In this document: positions 7,766 to 15,273 of the stretch, in pieces
Layout of the letters: each line of letters begins with the position of its first letter
Position numbering within the stretch: position 1 is the stretch's first letter
Assembly (NCBI GenBank): GCA_964646035.1
Contig: CAZYDJ010000036.1
Span: forward strand, 1 to 18,860
Reading direction: 5' to 3'
DNA: 18,860 bases
Origin: CAYLMM01 sp964646035
Lineage (GTDB): Bacteria; Krumholzibacteriota; Krumholzibacteriia; LZORAL124-64-63
Position numbers and translations under genes: made by a program
The notes under the pieces: generated by a model
Told to the model about the DNA's origin: nothing
Seen by the model: only the letters and a program-made list of their open reading frames with translations
The model's database searches: none

Positions 7766-9157
7766 TCAGTCTTCGTGGGGCATCCGCTCGCGTGGGCTGG
7801 AAAAGAACTTGTCGTCGGGATAACGCAGCAGGTTGCTGACCCGGCTGGTGTAGATGCAGGCAACGTCCCTGATCTGGGCGCCGAAGCGACTATGCGCCCT
7901 CCCCTCGCGGAAGATCGATCCCCAGAATGGGTTGTAGGCGGATGAGATCCGCTTCTGGAGGAGGGAGCGCCGCGCCAGACTGGCCTGCACGTACTGCTTG
8001 ATTCCGGAATTGTCATTCGAATCCGATTCGCCGCCGGCGAGCAGTCGATCCCTTTCCAGCGTCAGATCCTCCAACGTGGCCTCGACTTCGTTCAGGGCCT
8101 GGATCAATTCCCGGACCGGCGACGAGGAAAGGATCTCCTGCTCCACCTCGGGCACGATCATCGCGGTCCGCCAGCCGACGCTCTTCTTGCTGCGCAGGAT
8201 ATCCCCGTAGGTGTGATCGCCGAAATAGAGGATGGCGTCGCCGAAGGCGCCGATCTTGGATTCGAGGAAGAAAGCGTCGCCGCCGTCATAGCAGTTCCCC
8301 TCGTGATTCGGCATCAATTCGAGCGAGTCGCGCGGCACCGTCTTGCCCCTGCCGCAAGGCAGGAAGAAACCCGGCTTGCCGGCGGCGCAGATCACCAGAT
8401 CGAAGTACCGGCTCCAGGAACCCGACTCCCCGCCCAGGACATGGTCCATGACCGCGGCGGTGTAGTCGGCCTCGGAGTTGGTCAGCAGGAACAGGCGTTT
8501 TCCCGCCTTGCGGAACTTCTGCAGCGAATCCAAGAGCAACGGATCGCGGACGAAATAGCGGTCGAGATCGGCCATGATCCGCCGTTTGAGGGATCCGTCC
8601 CGATGGATGGTGTCGATCGCTTCGCGGATATCGTTGAAGAGCACCCGGTAACTCGTCCGAACCAGTTTCGGATGCTCGTCCTTGAGCGCCACCAGGGCGG
8701 TGTAGAGGGATCCTTCGGGCAGATCGAAAAGGGTGTCGAAAACCCGGTAGCGCTGAGGGCTGAGGCGGATGCGGCCCCGTTTATAAGCGGCCCGCCTCTC
8801 TTCGCGAGGCAATAACCGGCCGCCGTGGCGGACCCGGGCGACATAACCGTAGGCGTCGATCTTCAGGATGTTGCCGAGGCGGCGATCGACGACCAGGCCG
8901 CGGGCGACGGCTTTCCGGTCGTGGGGCACGTCGCGGATCTTGGCGGGATAGCCCTTCACCTTGATCAGGTTCTCCACCGCCAGGTCGAAACAGAGCCGCT
9001 CGAAGACGTCGGCGGCGTAGAGCGCGATGGTATGATCCATGTCGAAGCCGATCGCCTTGATCGACTCCGACCGGAGATTGCGGTTGGCGAATACCCTTTG
9101 GTGGGCGGGAAAGAGTTCGGGCCGGCTTTCCCTGCCGGCGGCGGCTGCGCTGTTCAT
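7766..9157 (-). CDS. HAD-superfamily 5'-nucleotidase (HAD-IG, cytosolic purine nucleotidase family)
   Basis: This is a 463-residue cytosolic enzyme of the HAD-IG/cN-II-type 5'-nucleotidase family, which dephosphorylates purine nucleoside monophosphates. Motif I is FDMDHTIALY with Asp39 and Asp41. Motif II is LLTNSE. The family-specific late block reads YFGDHTYGDILRSKKS then GWRTAMIVPE, giving the motif III lysine and motif IV aspartates. Length fits the family (about 450-500). The C-terminal third is charged and helical, with a short low-complexity stretch (GGESDSNDNSG). The ATG at 9157 is chosen because homology begins soon after it, and it lies 17 bases past the stop of the gene before. The longer reading from 9421 overlaps that gene heavily. 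It is probably co-transcribed with the glycosyltransferase upstream, although no functional link is obvious. Confidence 0.85.
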   Translation of the reverse strand: MNSAAAAGRESRPELFPAHQRVFANRNLRSESIKAIGFDMDHTIALYAADVFERLCFDLAVENLIKVKGYPAKIRDVPHDRKAVARGLVVDRRLGNILKIDAYGYVARVRHGGRLLPREERRAAYKRGRIRLSPQRYRVFDTLFDLPEGSLYTALVALKDEHPKLVRTSYRVLFNDIREAIDTIHRDGSLKRRIMADLDRYFVRDPLLLDSLQKFRKAGKRLFLLTNSEADYTAAVMDHVLGGESGSWSRYFDLVICAAGKPGFFLPCGRGKTVPRDSLELMPNHEGNCYDGGDAFFLESKIGAFGDAILYFGDHTYGDILRSKKSVGWRTAMIVPEVEQEILSSSPVRELIQALNEVEATLEDLTLERDRLLAGGESDSNDNSGIKQYVQASLARRSLLQKRISSAYNPFWGSIFREGRAHSRFGAQIRDVACIYTSRVSNLLRYPDDKFFSSPRERMPHED

Positions 9158-9174
9158 GAACGATCGACTCCCGC

Positions 9175-10593
9175 TCAGACCGGCGCAGGCGCCTCGGAGG
9201 GAGTCGCTGCGACGGCCGGTTCCATCTCCGCCCCGTCTCCGGGCAGTTCGGGGAAGAGAATGCTGGCCTTGCGCCGCCAGCTCGCGGCGTTGTCGTGGAA
9301 ACCGAGATCGGCCAGGACTTCGCTGCCGCGCAGCCATGCGGCATGATTCATTTCGTTCGCTGTGACCGAGCGCAGGAACATCCCCAGCGCCCTGCGCTTG
9401 TCGCCGTAGGCCAACGCACAACGGCCCAGACCCAGCAGGGCCGCCGAGCTCGCCCTATCCGCTGCCAGAACCCGCTCGAAGAGGGCTCGTGCCTCGGATA
9501 CGTTCCGCCGCCAGAGGGCCAACTCGCCCAGATGGCAGGTTGCCGTCAGGATCCGGCGATCGTCCTGCGCCTTGGCGTCGGTTCCGGTTTCCGCCGCGTG
9601 CAGAGCGTCGCGGAAAATGCTCGCGACGGTTTCGGCCAGGGCTGTCGAATCGGCCGGCGACGATCCCCGCGTTCCAGAATCAGGCAGGGAGCGCAACGCG
9701 GTCAGAGCCCATTGGAATCGGATCGTATCGCTGTCGGGATAGATCTCCCGGGCCTTGTCCGCGACCGCCCGGGCTTCTTCCCCGCGATCGAGAGCCAGAT
9801 ATCCGGCGCAAAGCCTGGCCGCCAGTTCGGCGCCGTACTCCAGCCGCGAAACCGTATCGCCGGAATCATCGGCCAACGTTTTCCAGGCCTTGGCCAAGGG
9901 GCCCAGGGCCGCGTTGAGCCCGGCCAGAGGCAACGCGTCGTCGTCCAGGAAGACCATGGATTCTTCGGCCAGACGATACGCGAAATACGGTTCCCAGGGA
10001 TACTCTCGAACCGCGTCTTCAAGCAAGCGGCGATTTCGTTCCCGGCTGCGGCGAACCCCCTCGGAGTCGGGCCGCTCGTGAACCACGACCAACCCTGACT
10101 CGACGATGGACAGGTTGCGCGGAGACGCCCAGTTCCCCAGCGCCACGCTGATCCGTTCGTGAACGGGATAGCAATAGCGAACATGGGGATGGTTGCGGAA
10201 CAGGCGCACCCCGCACGTCGGCCTTTGCCGCCCTTCCTCGCCACCCTGATTCTCGATGTTCAAACGGTATCCGGCAACCGTGTCCGCGGCCAGCAGTTTC
10301 TGGAAGGCCACCGGCCGCACCGGCTGCAGACGTTCATCCGCGTCGAGAACCAGGACCCAATCGCAACGCGCATCTTCGAGAGCGGCGTTGCGCGCGGCGG
10401 CGAAGTCATCACGCCAGGGGACATCGATCACGCGGGCGCCGTAGCCTTCGGCGATCAACCGCGTGTTGTCGGCGGAGCCGGTGTCGGCGACGACAATCTC
10501 GTCGACGACCGCCAAGGCCGATTTGATAGCCTGTCCGATGCATGCTTCTTCGTCGCGGGCGATGATGCATAAAGTCGTAGTTTGACGATTCAT
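9175..10593 (-). CDS. Family 2 glycosyltransferase with TPR-like C-terminal region
   Basis: This is a 472-residue protein. Residues 5-210 form a GT-A, family 2 glycosyltransferase: LCIIARDEE near the start, VVADTGSADNT (34-44), WRDDFAAARNAAL (60-72), and the metal-binding LDADE (83-87). This resembles the SunT/beta-1,4-glucosyltransferase-like subgroup. The C-terminal half is helical with TPR-like units, for example SEARALFERVLAADRASSAALLGLG. No membrane segment is seen, so it is probably cytosolic and uses a nucleotide sugar. The acceptor is unknown. The ATG at 10593 (MNRQTTT) is preferred because the fold starts immediately after it, but the ribosome site is weak and a start at 10632 is possible. 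It is the first gene of a leftward run with the nucleotidase. Confidence 0.85.
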   Translation of the reverse strand: MNRQTTTLCIIARDEEACIGQAIKSALAVVDEIVVADTGSADNTRLIAEGYGARVIDVPWRDDFAAARNAALEDARCDWVLVLDADERLQPVRPVAFQKLLAADTVAGYRLNIENQGGEEGRQRPTCGVRLFRNHPHVRYCYPVHERISVALGNWASPRNLSIVESGLVVVHERPDSEGVRRSRERNRRLLEDAVREYPWEPYFAYRLAEESMVFLDDDALPLAGLNAALGPLAKAWKTLADDSGDTVSRLEYGAELAARLCAGYLALDRGEEARAVADKAREIYPDSDTIRFQWALTALRSLPDSGTRGSSPADSTALAETVASIFRDALHAAETGTDAKAQDDRRILTATCHLGELALWRRNVSEARALFERVLAADRASSAALLGLGRCALAYGDKRRALGMFLRSVTANEMNHAAWLRGSEVLADLGFHDNAASWRRKASILFPELPGDGAEMEPAVAATPSEAPAPV

Positions 10594-10707
10594 TCGTTGT
10601 TTCACCCGGTTGTTCTGGCTTTTTGGCGCCACGGCGCCGTTGGCATCCTCTGTCGTTTTATCGTCCGCTGGGGATTTCGGTTTAGTGGGAAGACGCTCTA
10701 ACTCGGG

Positions 10708-10736
10708 TTGCCATCCGTCCCGGCATTCCGCATCAT
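10708..10736 (+). promoter_or_regulatory. Candidate promoter for the RNA methyltransferase operon
   Basis: TTGCCA (10708-10713), a 17-base spacer, then CATCAT (10731-10736). Transcription would start near 10743, about 40 bases before the ATG at 10784. The rest of this 190-base divergent gap holds a GGCGCC-AC-GGCGCC inverted repeat just upstream of the glycosyltransferase start. I found no convincing leftward promoter. Confidence 0.35.
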
Positions 10737-10783
10737 AGGATCAATCAGGATGTCGATAGCCAGGCACCAACCCCGGCAGCGCG

Positions 10784-11344
10784 ATGAACCGGAACGAGCA
10801 AAATCCAGACCGCCCCCGCAACCGGCTTCCGTTGGACGCAGCAGCGTCGATCGAACGGGCGCCGATCTACGGCCTGCTCGACAACGTGCGCAGTGTCTGG
10901 AATGTAGGTTCGATGTTCCGCACCGCCGACGCGGCCGGCCTCGGCGGCCTCTTCCTCTGCGGCTTGACCGCCACCCCGCCCCGGCCGGATATGGAGAAGA
11001 CCGCTCTCGGAGCCACCGAGACCGTTCCCTGGGATTATTGGTCTAATTCCCCGGCAGCCGTGCGCGGCCTCCAGGAAAGGGGAATCACCGTCATCGCCCT
11101 GGAGCAGACGGCCGACGCCAAGCCATTCTACGAATTCGAATGCCCGTTCCCGGCCTGCTTCGTGGTCGGGCACGAGGTCGATGGAGTCTCGTCCGAGGTG
11201 CTGGCTCTGGCCGACATGAAGGTGGAGATACCGATGGGGGGCGCCAAGCAATCGCTCAACGTCGCGGTCAGTTTCGGAGTGATGGCCTACAGGCTGTTGG
11301 GATCGTGGCGAGCCGCCGGTCGGCGACCGGAGGTGCGCTCTTGA
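10784..11344 (+). CDS. SpoU/TrmH-family RNA 2'-O-methyltransferase
   Basis: This 186-residue SPOUT-class enzyme would methylate a ribose 2'-OH in tRNA or rRNA using SAM, working as a dimer with a knotted active site. All three family motifs are present: NVRSVWNVGSMFRTADAAG (34-52) with the catalytic Arg46, VVGHEVDGVS (127-136), and IPMGGAKQSLNVAVSFGV (149-166). The protein is a bare catalytic domain without the N-terminal L30e-like substrate domain of RlmB-type members. This is closer to small TrmH or TrmL-like proteins, and the target nucleotide cannot be told. The start at 10784 has only a weak ribosome site. It is the first gene of a coupled trio: its TGA overlaps the TTG start of the next gene. 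Confidence 0.9.
   Translation: MNRNEQNPDRPRNRLPLDAAASIERAPIYGLLDNVRSVWNVGSMFRTADAAGLGGLFLCGLTATPPRPDMEKTALGATETVPWDYWSNSPAAVRGLQERGITVIALEQTADAKPFYEFECPFPACFVVGHEVDGVSSEVLALADMKVEIPMGGAKQSLNVAVSFGVMAYRLLGSWRAAGRRPEVRS
11329..11334 (+). promoter_or_regulatory. Ribosome binding site for a TTG start
   Basis: GGAGGT lies six bases before TTG at 11341. The TTG overlaps the preceding stop codon as TTGA. This site is the main reason for choosing the non-ATG start of the DUF116-like gene. Confidence 0.65.
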
Positions 11345-11964
11345 TCTACAGTTCACGCTGGCGATTCAAGTGGTATGTCCGAACCGTGGAGGCCGTCAGA
11401 CGGATATTGCGTCCTTTCCGTTTGCTGGAAAGGCGCTTCATCCGGAACCTGGTCGACCGGCATAACACCAGGGTCCTGGGCAAGCTCCGCCTGAATCCGC
11501 CGCGATCGATTCTGCTGATCCTGCCCCGTTGCGTCAAGAAGCCCGGCTGCCGCATCGCCCACAGCGGGGAAATGGCGGCCTGCCGCGAATGCAACAGCTG
11601 CATCCTCGGCGAAATGGCCCGAATGACCGAAAGCTACGGCGTGCGCTCGTTGGTCGCCTTCCGCAGCCACATCGCCTTCGCGATGGCGCGGGAGGAAAAG
11701 CCGGACCTGATTATCGCCACCGCCTGCGACGATCGGATGATCAAGGCCCTGCGCAGCGTTCCGGAGATCCCTTCGCTGCTGGCCCCGCTGCGGGAGTCGG
11801 AACGCAAATGCATCGACTGCACCTTCGACGTGGGCTGGTTCGAGCGTCAACTCCGCACCGCTACGGGCATGTCTCCGGACCCGCGGACAAGCCGTCCGGC
11901 GGCCCTGCAGGCCGGCACCGCCGCGGAATGTCCAGTCCCTCCCGCCTCATCAATTCGGTCATGA
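11341..11964 (+). CDS. DUF116-like cysteine-rich protein
   Basis: This 207-residue protein has a basic, helical N-terminus and a cysteine-rich core. The core reads LPRCVKKPGC (61-70), CRECNSC (81-87, CxxCxxC), a lone Cys129 in ATACDD, and CIDC (157-160). The order LPRC, then C..C..C-x-LG, then a conserved Ala-Cys-Asp region fits the uncharacterised DUF116 family, whose cysteines suggest a metal or Fe-S site. No reaction is established for the family. The TTG at 11341 is chosen because of GGAGGT six bases upstream and because the frame opens into plausible protein exactly there. The last 30 residues are low-complexity, rich in Pro, Ala and Ser, and may be dispensable. It is flanked by overlaps on both sides (TTGA before, ATGA after), so the trio is one translationally coupled operon. 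Confidence 0.7.
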   Translation: MIYSSRWRFKWYVRTVEAVRRILRPFRLLERRFIRNLVDRHNTRVLGKLRLNPPRSILLILPRCVKKPGCRIAHSGEMAACRECNSCILGEMARMTESYGVRSLVAFRSHIAFAMAREEKPDLIIATACDDRMIKALRSVPEIPSLLAPLRESERKCIDCTFDVGWFERQLRTATGMSPDPRTSRPAALQAGTAAECPVPPASSIRS

Positions 11965-11965
11965 A

Positions 11966-11972
11966 GGAAGGG
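11966..11972 (+). promoter_or_regulatory. Ribosome binding site deciding the UbiA-type start
   Basis: GGAAGGG lies six bases before the ATG at 11979. A competing ATG at 11961 overlaps the previous stop as ATGA but has no comparable site in front of it. Confidence 0.5.
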
Positions 11973-11978
11973 AATTCC

Positions 11979-12962
11979 ATGTACCGCGCCCGCGCCATCG
12001 GACGCCGGATGCTCGGACCCGCATTCGACTACGTCCTGCTGACCCGCCCGCGCCAGTGGCCCATCCTCACCGCCCAGTTCGCGGTCGGAGTCCTGGCCGC
12101 TCCCGCGATCGCCGATCGGATCATATCCCCGCAAGCCGCTCATCCCGGCGCAGTAGCCTGGGGCGGGTTGTTCGTCGCCTGGGTGGCATGGGTCCTCTGC
12201 CTCAACGGCGGCACCCTGGCCTTCAACAGCTCATTCGACCGCGACGCGGAATCCATCGCCTATCTCGACGATCCTCCGCAGCCGCCTCCGGGTCTCGCTC
12301 CGGCTTCTCTCGCGGTGATGGCGGCAGGTATCGCCCTGGCCTGGACTATCTCGGCTGAATTCGCTTTGATCGTGGGAGTTTGCGTGGTGCTGTCGGTGCT
12401 CTATTCGCTGCCGCCGGTCCGGCTCAAGAGCCTGCCCGGCTGCGACCTTCTGACCAACATGGTCGGATACGGCGGCGGGACCACCCTGGCCGGTTTGATC
12501 GTCGGACAATCAGCCGGCGGTGCGGCCGCCGGCATCCCGTCCCCCGAAGGCTGGTATCTGGCTGTCGGCTTCGCCCTGCTCTTCGGATCATTCTATCCCT
12601 TGACCCAGCTCTACCAGATCGAATCGGACACGCGCCGGGGCGACCGGACCCTGGCCACGGCTCTCGGGGTCCGGCGCTCTCTCTCCCTGGCGATATTGCT
12701 GGGGGTAGCGGCGACGTACTTCCTGATCGGCGCCGCCCAGTTCTGGAACCCGCCCGAATCAATGAACGCGCTGACCCCGCTGGTAGGTGCGGCTGTCGCC
12801 TGGAACGTTCTGCTGGGAGCCTGGCGGCGCCGGGGGACGGCCATGAAACCGGCCGATCACGCCAAGTGGATGTACCGCGCCCTGTTGATATGGGCGCTGG
12901 TCGACGCAGCCGTACTCGCAGCCAGATTCGGCAGGACGTGGGCCGGCGGCGGACCTGCCTAG
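11979..12962 (+). CDS. UbiA-family prenyltransferase with altered second metal motif
   Basis: This 327-residue polytopic inner-membrane protein belongs to the UbiA superfamily, which transfers prenyl groups to aromatic or other acceptors. About eight hydrophobic segments are seen. The first metal motif is NSSFDRDAE (83-91), a variant of NDxxDxxxD with Ser84 for Asp and Glu91 for the last Asp. YSLPPVRLK (142-150) is a typical inter-motif segment. The second site reads YQIESDTRRGDRTL (212-225), where the first Asp of DxxxD is Gln213 and Asp217 is kept. By family it could act on quinone, chlorophyll-like, heme or lipid substrates; the deviations make the substrate uncertain. The ATG at 11979 has a good ribosome site; 11961 is the alternative. 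It is the last gene of the methyltransferase trio, and its stop shares CTAG with the convergent adenosine deaminase stop. Confidence 0.82.
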   Translation: MYRARAIGRRMLGPAFDYVLLTRPRQWPILTAQFAVGVLAAPAIADRIISPQAAHPGAVAWGGLFVAWVAWVLCLNGGTLAFNSSFDRDAESIAYLDDPPQPPPGLAPASLAVMAAGIALAWTISAEFALIVGVCVVLSVLYSLPPVRLKSLPGCDLLTNMVGYGGGTTLAGLIVGQSAGGAAAGIPSPEGWYLAVGFALLFGSFYPLTQLYQIESDTRRGDRTLATALGVRRSLSLAILLGVAATYFLIGAAQFWNPPESMNALTPLVGAAVAWNVLLGAWRRRGTAMKPADHAKWMYRALLIWALVDAAVLAARFGRTWAGGGPA

Positions 12963-14053
12963 AGCTGGGCCCGCCAGCGGCGGCTGATCACTCCGGAATG
13001 CTTCACACCCAGAGCCTCGAACTCGTCGAGAACGTGGTTGATCAGCTTCGCCTTCTCGGCCAAGGGCAGAAAAGCGCTCTTGAAACCATCCAGGACCAGC
13101 TTGGCGATCTCCTCCTCGGACATGTCCAAATGCTCGACCGCGAGTGCGAGTTCGTTGGTCACTGTTGTTCCCGAGACGAGGCGGTTGTCGGTGTTGAGCG
13201 TGATCCGCATCCCGGCTTCGAGATACTTCTTGATGGGATGGCTGGCCAGATCCGGAACGGCCCTGGTCTGCAGATTGCTGGCCAGGCAGACCTCGACCGC
13301 GATACGGCGGTCGTTCACCCACTGCATCAGGTCGGCGTCCTCGATCAGCCTGGTGCCGTGGCCGATCCGGTTGGCGCCGCAGTAGTGGATGGCCTGCTGG
13401 ATGGACTCGGGACCGAACGCCTCCCCGGCGTGGATGGTCACCGGCAGGTTGCGGTTGAGTACCGTGTAGAAGGCCTGCAGATGATCCTTGGCGGGATAGT
13501 CCTTCTCGGCGCCCGCCAGATCGAACGCGACCACGCCGCGACCCTTCCAGCGACAGGCCAGTTCCGCCAGTTCGAGCGACGACTCCGGCGAGATGTGGCG
13601 GATACCGCAGATGATCTGCCCGGTGAGGATTCCGTATTGATCGCGGGCGGCGTCCAGTCCGGCCTGCACCGCCGCGACTATGGTGTCGAAGTCCAGACCC
13701 TCGCGGGCGTGCAGCATCGGGGAATAACGGACTTCCATGTAGCGCACGTTCTCGCGGTGGGCGTCCTCGGCCAGCTCGAAGGCTATCCGGGTGATGTCCT
13801 CGCGCCTCTGCATCAACTGCAGGGTGATGTCGAAGACCTTCAGGTAGTCGACCAGGCTGTCGCATTTATCATCGACCTGGCAGACCGCGCGGACATCCTC
13901 GTCGGTGGCGAAGTCATAGGGCAGGCCGTAGCGGGCAGCCAGTTCCCTGACGGTGGACAGGCGCAGCGAGCCGTCAAGATGGACATGGAGATCGGTCTTG
14001 GGCAAAGCGCGCAGGAGATCGAGCGAGGGCGGGGCGGCAACATGGGCAGACAT
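12959..14053 (-). CDS. add: Adenosine deaminase
   Basis: This 364-residue cytosolic zinc enzyme converts adenosine to inosine in purine salvage. The metal and catalytic residues are visible: DLHVHLDG (21-28) with His23 and His25, IHAGE (207-211) with zinc-ligand His208 and general-acid Glu211, GHGTR (231-235) with His232, and LNTDNR (286-291) with Asp289. NTDNR in place of NTDDP is, as I recall, also seen in actinobacterial Add proteins, so it need not mean loss of activity. Length is typical. The ATG at 14053 has GGAGG a few bases upstream. The leader carries a strong hairpin 33 bases before the start. The gene may use the adenosine produced by SAH hydrolase encoded about 2.5 kb away, but it is in its own transcription unit. 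It converges on the UbiA-type gene with a four-base overlap. Confidence 0.93.
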   Translation of the reverse strand: MSAHVAAPPSLDLLRALPKTDLHVHLDGSLRLSTVRELAARYGLPYDFATDEDVRAVCQVDDKCDSLVDYLKVFDITLQLMQRREDITRIAFELAEDAHRENVRYMEVRYSPMLHAREGLDFDTIVAAVQAGLDAARDQYGILTGQIICGIRHISPESSLELAELACRWKGRGVVAFDLAGAEKDYPAKDHLQAFYTVLNRNLPVTIHAGEAFGPESIQQAIHYCGANRIGHGTRLIEDADLMQWVNDRRIAVEVCLASNLQTRAVPDLASHPIKKYLEAGMRITLNTDNRLVSGTTVTNELALAVEHLDMSEEEIAKLVLDGFKSAFLPLAEKAKLINHVLDEFEALGVKHSGVISRRWRAQL

Positions 14054-14085
14054 TCAGCCTCCGAAACATTTGGAATATAAAGCAA

Positions 14086-14120
14086 TCCTGGGCCGGGCGA
14101 TCATGCGCCCGGGCCCAGGA
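14086..14120 (-). other. Hairpin in the adenosine deaminase leader
   Basis: TCCTGGGCC-GGGCG on the left pairs with CGCCCGGGCCCAGGA on the right, with one bulged base and the loop ATCATG. Read leftward (toward adenosine deaminase), the stem is followed by TTGCTTTATATTCC. It could be an attenuator, an inefficient terminator or a 5' stabilising stem. The gene starts 33 bases after it. Confidence 0.6.
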
Positions 14121-14123
14121 CGC

Positions 14124-14152
14124 GTTAATGCCGATGCGGTGGCGAAGTCCAA
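14124..14152 (-). promoter_or_regulatory. Weak candidate promoter for adenosine deaminase
   Basis: On the minus strand, TTGGAC (14152-14147), a 17-base spacer, then ATTAAC (14129-14124). The -35 box is good and the -10 box poor. If real, the transcript would begin right at the start of the leader hairpin. Confidence 0.25.
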
Positions 14153-14333
14153 CCCAGGTGAGCGACTCAAACACCAGAGAGGGAATTACACCTGCCTTCA
14201 GACATTGCGAGTCATCAGAACTGACCGCACCGACAAATCGAATCTGCTTCCACAATAGGTGTCGCCTGCATAATGATACGTGACAGCCTGCCCACGATCA
14301 ACCCCCCCGCCGCAACAAGTCAGGGGGCCTACA

Positions 14334-14363
14334 TTGGACAAGGCGTTTCCCAGGCTGTATATT
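14334..14363 (+). promoter_or_regulatory. Promoter of the barrel protein gene
   Basis: TTGGAC (14334-14339), or TGGACA one base on, precedes TATATT (14358-14363) with an 18- or 17-base spacer. Transcription would begin near 14370. The ATG at 14411 follows an AAAGGAG site at 14397-14403. Confidence 0.6.
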
Positions 14364-14410
14364 CCATCCGCACTTGCGATACCCCAATCCCGCTCGAAAG
14401 GAGCGCGTTC

Positions 14411-15190
14411 ATGGCTTCGGAGACCAGACCGTTTCGGTCCGCCGCCATGCCGTCCCTGCTGGCTCTGGTTCTGCTGCTTATCGGCGTCCTGCCGGCTTTG
14501 GCCCAGGATCTGGACATCAATGCCGATACGCCGGACACCACCCAGACGGGCGACGTTGCAGTCCAGGAATCGGTCAAGCACCCGGCTAAACTAGCCGTTT
14601 CCGGGGCTGCCTGCTATTGGGCCCCGATGCACATCATCAAAGAAGACGTCTACGATATCAACGATCTGACCGACGGCGGCTTCGGAGCCGATTTCGGGCT
14701 GCGCTGGTATGCCTTGGACGGTCTCGCCGTTTCGGTGCACGGTCTCTTCGGCGGAATCGGATTCACCGACACCAAGCCGGGCCAGATGGAGGAGATCTCC
14801 TCCCGCCTCGACAACGGATTGACTCCCGACGCCTATCTGGAAATGTCCGGGTTCAGCATCGGGATGCAGGCATACGTCGGCACGCAGCTGATGCCGAAAT
14901 CGAAGTTCAACCCCTATTTCAAGGGCAACATCCTGTACATGGACTGGTCCCTGCTCGAGGAGAAGGGCGGCGACACCCTGGTCTTCGACCGGGAGCCCTT
15001 CGAGGCCAGCAACATGGGCATCGGCTTCGGCATGGGCACCGAGTACGAACTCGGGCGCACCATCGACCTGGAGTTCGAGTGGATGTGGAACTATCTGCTG
15101 ACCGAGGACGAAGACAAGTGGGATGAAGAATCCAGCTGGACGAACACCCACTACTGGAATCTATCGATCGGCTTGATCTGGAGTCTCTGA
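14411..15190 (+). CDS. Small outer-membrane beta-barrel-like protein
   Basis: This is a 259-residue exported protein of unknown function. A signal peptide is clear: a basic start (about 1-9), a hydrophobic core LLALVLLLIGVL, then ALA-Q with cleavage after Ala31. About 30 polar residues follow, then alternating hydrophobic and polar strands with many Gly and aromatic residues, for example GADFGLRWYALDGLAVSVHG and the C-terminal YWNLSIGLIWSL. A last strand ending in an aromatic/hydrophobic pattern close to the C-terminus is typical of outer-membrane barrels. The size suggests 8-10 strands. Ligand or function cannot be read from the sequence. The ATG at 14411 is chosen because AAAGGAG lies seven bases upstream, a promoter fits, and the signal peptide starts there. 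It is monocistronic, with a terminator after the stop. Confidence 0.78.
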   Translation: MASETRPFRSAAMPSLLALVLLLIGVLPALAQDLDINADTPDTTQTGDVAVQESVKHPAKLAVSGAACYWAPMHIIKEDVYDINDLTDGGFGADFGLRWYALDGLAVSVHGLFGGIGFTDTKPGQMEEISSRLDNGLTPDAYLEMSGFSIGMQAYVGTQLMPKSKFNPYFKGNILYMDWSLLEEKGGDTLVFDREPFEASNMGIGFGMGTEYELGRTIDLEFEWMWNYLLTEDEDKWDEESSWTNTHYWNLSIGLIWSL

Positions 15191-15220
15191 TTTCCCGGTC
15201 CGAATTGCATCCGGTACGAG

Positions 15221-15250
15221 AAGGGCGGCTCCCGTGAGCCGCCCTTGCTT
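15221..15250. terminator. Bidirectional intrinsic terminator
   Basis: AAGGGCGGCTC (15221-15231) and GAGCCGCCCTT (15236-15246) form a perfect 11-base stem with loop CCGT. A short T-rich tail (GCTTT) follows to the right. The leftward tail is CTTCTCGT. It lies between convergent genes. Confidence 0.85.
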
Positions 15251-15273
15251 TGCCTGTCGCTGAACCGGAACCT

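Larger units (their letters stand above)
14054..14410. other. Non-coding divergent region
   Basis: This 357-base gap lies between adenosine deaminase (left, minus) and the barrel protein (right, plus). It holds a strong hairpin at 14086-14120, a possible leftward promoter at 14124-14152, and a good rightward promoter at 14334-14363. It also has a C7 run at 14301-14307 facing a G-run near 14322. Weak repeats CAGGTG/CACCTG and GACTC/GAGTC lie between about 14155 and 14215, but they do not nest into a convincing RNA fold. I find no tRNA and no open reading frame with a ribosome site. Confidence 0.6.

Noticed and set aside
12380..14080. Very long plus-strand open frame across the UbiA and adenosine deaminase genes
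   Set aside because: It runs out of frame through one convincing gene and antisense through another. No start context or domain supports it.
14301..14326. C7 run facing a G5 run as a terminator
   Set aside because: There is no T tract, and the element lies upstream of a promoter rather than after a gene. It is a composition feature at most.
14130..14330. Possible tRNA, small RNA or riboswitch in the 14054-14410 gap
   Set aside because: No T-loop or cloverleaf is present on either strand, and the weak repeats do not nest into a stable fold.
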